Shown here piece after piece: positions 5,841 to 7,242 of a stretch of DNA of 7,242 bases. This stretch comes from an uncultured bacterium (lineage in GTDB: Bacteria; Bacillota; Clostridia; Oscillospirales; Oscillospiraceae), in the NCBI GenBank assembly GCA_905215425.1, contig CAJMQD010000043.1, positions 1 through 7,242 of the forward strand. Reading direction: 5' to 3'. The notes below the pieces were generated by a model that saw nothing but the letters and a program-made list of their open reading frames with translations, did no database searches and was not told the DNA's origin. The translations under genes were made by a program, and so were the position numbers. The first letter of the stretch is position 1, and the number at the start of each line of letters is the position of its first letter.

Positions 5841-6977
5841 TCAGGTCTTGGGAATCAGGTAGGGACCGATATCGGCCACCATATCGTCATACGCGGGGAT
5901 CCCGTCGATGACGATGCTGCCCAAGCCCATCTCGTTAAAGGCCACAGCAAACTGCGCCACACCGGTCACGTGGCGGGCAACGCGCTCGGAGATGGATCGG
6001 CCGCTCTCCCCATAGCCGTAGTCGTACAGGCGGCCCAGCTGGGCGGCCTTCACATAGAACTTGTCCTTACCGGTCACCACCAGGTCCGCATCGGTGCGGC
6101 CACGGAGACGGCCCTGAGAGGGGTTGGAGGTCTCCATCAGCAGCGCCAGGGTATCGGTGTAGTCGCCCAGTTCCCGGTGGGTCAGGCCGTGCAGATTCTC
6201 CGGGGAGGGCTCCAGGCCGATGTTCATGCCCTCCAGCTGCATATTCAGCAGGGCCTGAGCGCCCAGCTCAGCGGCCCGCTGGTGGGCCACGATGGTATTG
6301 ATGGTGGGGTACTCGGGGGAGGCCTCATGCAGGTCCACCGTAATGTCGATATTCTCCGTCTTGATCAGCTGGGTCACGCCGTAGGCCACTTTTTCCGTAA
6401 AGGTGCCGTCGGTGCGGCCGGGATAGGCCCGGTTGATGTTCCGGGTCTCGGAACCTGACAGACGCTGGCCGGAGGTGGCGTGGACATAGATCTCCGGGTC
6501 AGGCCACTGGTTCACGGGGTTGGTGGCCCGGGAGCCGAAGCGGAACCAGCGCTCGCCGCCGGGTGTCTCGATGGTAAAGCGCATGGGGGCGCCCTCCTGG
6601 GGGTCAGTGGCGGTCAGGCCGCTGGCGTTGGTCCGGGGGATCACATACAGGGTACCCTCCTTGGGCACGGCGTTTTCAATCAGCAGGATCGCGCCCACCA
6701 GGCCGGAGGGTTCGTTGCCGTGGGTGCCGCCCAGCACCAGCATGGAGTTGCCTTCCTTCTCTCCCTTCAGCACATAGACCTCCGTGTCTCCGGCGGTGTC
6801 CTTCAGGGCGGGATACCAGTCGGACAACATCTTGATCTCTGTCACGCCGGGACCGGGGTAAATAGGCTCCTTCTCCCGCATGGACAGGAACTGAGTGGCC
6901 AGATAGACGATGGCGCACGCGGACAGGGCCAAGAGAATGATCGCGGACAGCCAGCTCTTTTTCACTTCGATTTTCAT
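5841..6977 (-). CDS. Membrane-anchored M14 succinylglutamate desuccinylase/aspartoacylase-type hydrolase
   Basis: This 378-aa zinc hydrolase is held by one N-terminal helix (about residues 9-32) after a Lys-rich start (MKIEVKKSW), which predicts an inside N-terminus and an external catalytic domain. Motifs are GGTHGNE (83-89, zinc ligands His86 and Glu89), IPRTNASG (113-120), NINRAYPG (180-187, substrate-binding Asn182 and Arg183), DLHEAS (215-220, zinc ligand His217) and METSNPSQGR (281-290, probable catalytic Glu282). Between the RTN and NINR motifs lie about 60 residues, against about 15 in the neighbouring lipoprotein paralogue. The insert contains an aromatic/polar stretch (GERWFRFGSR, 141-150). 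The true substrate is unknown; family members deacylate N-acyl amino acids or cut terminal amide bonds. The start has GGGGGAGG about 6 bases upstream. The gene follows the 48-aa membrane protein by 13 bases and precedes its paralogue by 29, consistent with one operon. Confidence 0.88.
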   Translation of the reverse strand: MKIEVKKSWLSAIILLALSACAIVYLATQFLSMREKEPIYPGPGVTEIKMLSDWYPALKDTAGDTEVYVLKGEKEGNSMLVLGGTHGNEPSGLVGAILLIENAVPKEGTLYVIPRTNASGLTATDPQEGAPMRFTIETPGGERWFRFGSRATNPVNQWPDPEIYVHATSGQRLSGSETRNINRAYPGRTDGTFTEKVAYGVTQLIKTENIDITVDLHEASPEYPTINTIVAHQRAAELGAQALLNMQLEGMNIGLEPSPENLHGLTHRELGDYTDTLALLMETSNPSQGRLRGRTDADLVVTGKDKFYVKAAQLGRLYDYGYGESGRSISERVARHVTGVAQFAVAFNEMGLGSIVIDGIPAYDDMVADIGPYLIPKT

Positions 6978-6990
6978 GGCACCCTCCCCC

Positions 6991-7137
6991 TTACTTGATC
7001 AGCAGCAGCCGCAGGATCAGCGGAACGACCACAAGGGCGGCGTCGATCTGTGCCAGCAGGTTCTTCTCCCGAAACATATCCTTCAGCACAAAGATGAGCA
7101 GGAAGAGGATCAGGCCCAAATATACATACATCAACAT
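6991..7137 (-). CDS. Small membrane protein, 48 aa, unrecognised
   Basis: The ATG at 7137 begins a 48-codon frame ending in TAA at 6993-6991. GGGGAGG stands about 9 bases upstream, and the frame is packed between two genes (13 bases to the next ATG, 18 bases from the previous stop), so I treat it as real. It starts MLMYVYLGLILFLLIFVLK, a clear membrane helix. A short charged turn (KDMFREKN) follows, then a second hydrophobic segment (AALVVVPLILRLLLIK) at the end, so a two-helix hairpin is likely. A second ATG two codons in (7131) is a possible alternative start. No family is recognised. The position suggests a subunit of a membrane complex or transporter working with the hydrophobic protein encoded just upstream, but that is inference. 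Confidence 0.7.
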   Translation of the reverse strand: MLMYVYLGLILFLLIFVLKDMFREKNLLAQIDAALVVVPLILRLLLIK

Positions 7138-7155
7138 AACTATTTTCCTCCCCTA

Positions 7156-7242
7156 TTAGGTCAAGAAGCCCAGCGCACTGGATTTCAGGATCGTGACCAG
7201 GCCGTACAGCACACAGACCACAAAGGGAATGGCGCAGTACCG
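7156..7242 (-). CDS. C-terminal end of a hydrophobic protein (cut by window edge)
   Basis: A minus-strand frame enters at the window edge and ends in tandem stops TAA TAG (7158-7153). Only 28 residues are visible. They include the hydrophobic stretch CAIPFVVCVLYGLVTILK and end in SSALGFLT, consistent with the last membrane helix of an integral membrane protein. It lies 18 bases before the 48-aa membrane protein start and so probably heads or shares the same transcript as the two M14 enzymes. Frame choice rests on hydrophobic composition, the tandem stop and spacing to the following ribosome binding site; the family cannot be named. Confidence 0.55.
   Translation of the reverse strand, partial: RYCAIPFVVCVLYGLVTILKSSALGFLT

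Noticed and set aside
4864..6977. M14 genes as classical zinc carboxypeptidases or cell wall amidases
   Set aside because: The GGTHGNE/GVHGDE, NINR/DLNR-FPG, DLHE and late ET motif order fits the AstE/AspA subgroup better than carboxypeptidase A types; substrate still left open.

Overview
The window looks like a chromosomal stretch from a GC-rich (about 60% by eye) Gram-positive anaerobe of the Clostridia, perhaps an Oscillospiraceae-type gut bacterium. This rests on strong AGGAGG-like ribosome binding sites on nearly every gene, a consensus-like housekeeping promoter, a Gram-positive style lipoprotein with a Ser/Gly-rich linker, and general protein character. The assignment is an inference. 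All eight genes I support, six complete and two cut by the window edges, lie on the minus strand, so transcription runs from high to low coordinates. The gene-dense layout leaves no gap longer than about 155 bases. I see no tRNA, rRNA, CRISPR array, insertion sequence or phage gene.

First transcription unit (7242 down to 4864). It enters the window with the C-terminal end of a hydrophobic protein, followed by a 48-residue small membrane protein and two tandem zinc-dependent deacylase/peptidase-like proteins of the M14 succinylglutamate desuccinylase/aspartoacylase (AstE/AspA) type. The first enzyme (378 aa) is anchored by one N-terminal membrane helix. The second (315 aa) is a lipoprotein with a Ser-rich tether. 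Both keep the full zinc and substrate motif set and both should act outside the cytoplasmic membrane. A perfect 16-bp hairpin with a T tract (4788-4830) closes the unit.

Second transcription unit (4771 down to the left edge). A near-consensus promoter (ATGACA, 17 bp, TAAAAT) starts 16 bases beyond that terminator. It drives a polytopic membrane sensor histidine kinase (472 aa), then an unrecognised 180-aa soluble protein, then hflK, hflC, and the first 13 codons of another gene. The spacings are 41 bases, 21 bases, an ATGA overlap and 12 bases, which suggests one operon. HflK and HflC are SPFH-domain membrane proteins which, in well-studied bacteria, form a large cage around the FtsH protease. 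Here HflK carries about 260 extra N-terminal residues with six predicted membrane helices ahead of the usual one, keeping the expected outside location of the SPFH domain.

The most interesting points are the co-transcription of a membrane sensor kinase (with no response regulator in view) and an unknown soluble protein with a polytopic HflK/HflC pair, and the paired surface M14 enzymes encoded just after small membrane proteins. Functions beyond the family level are inference.
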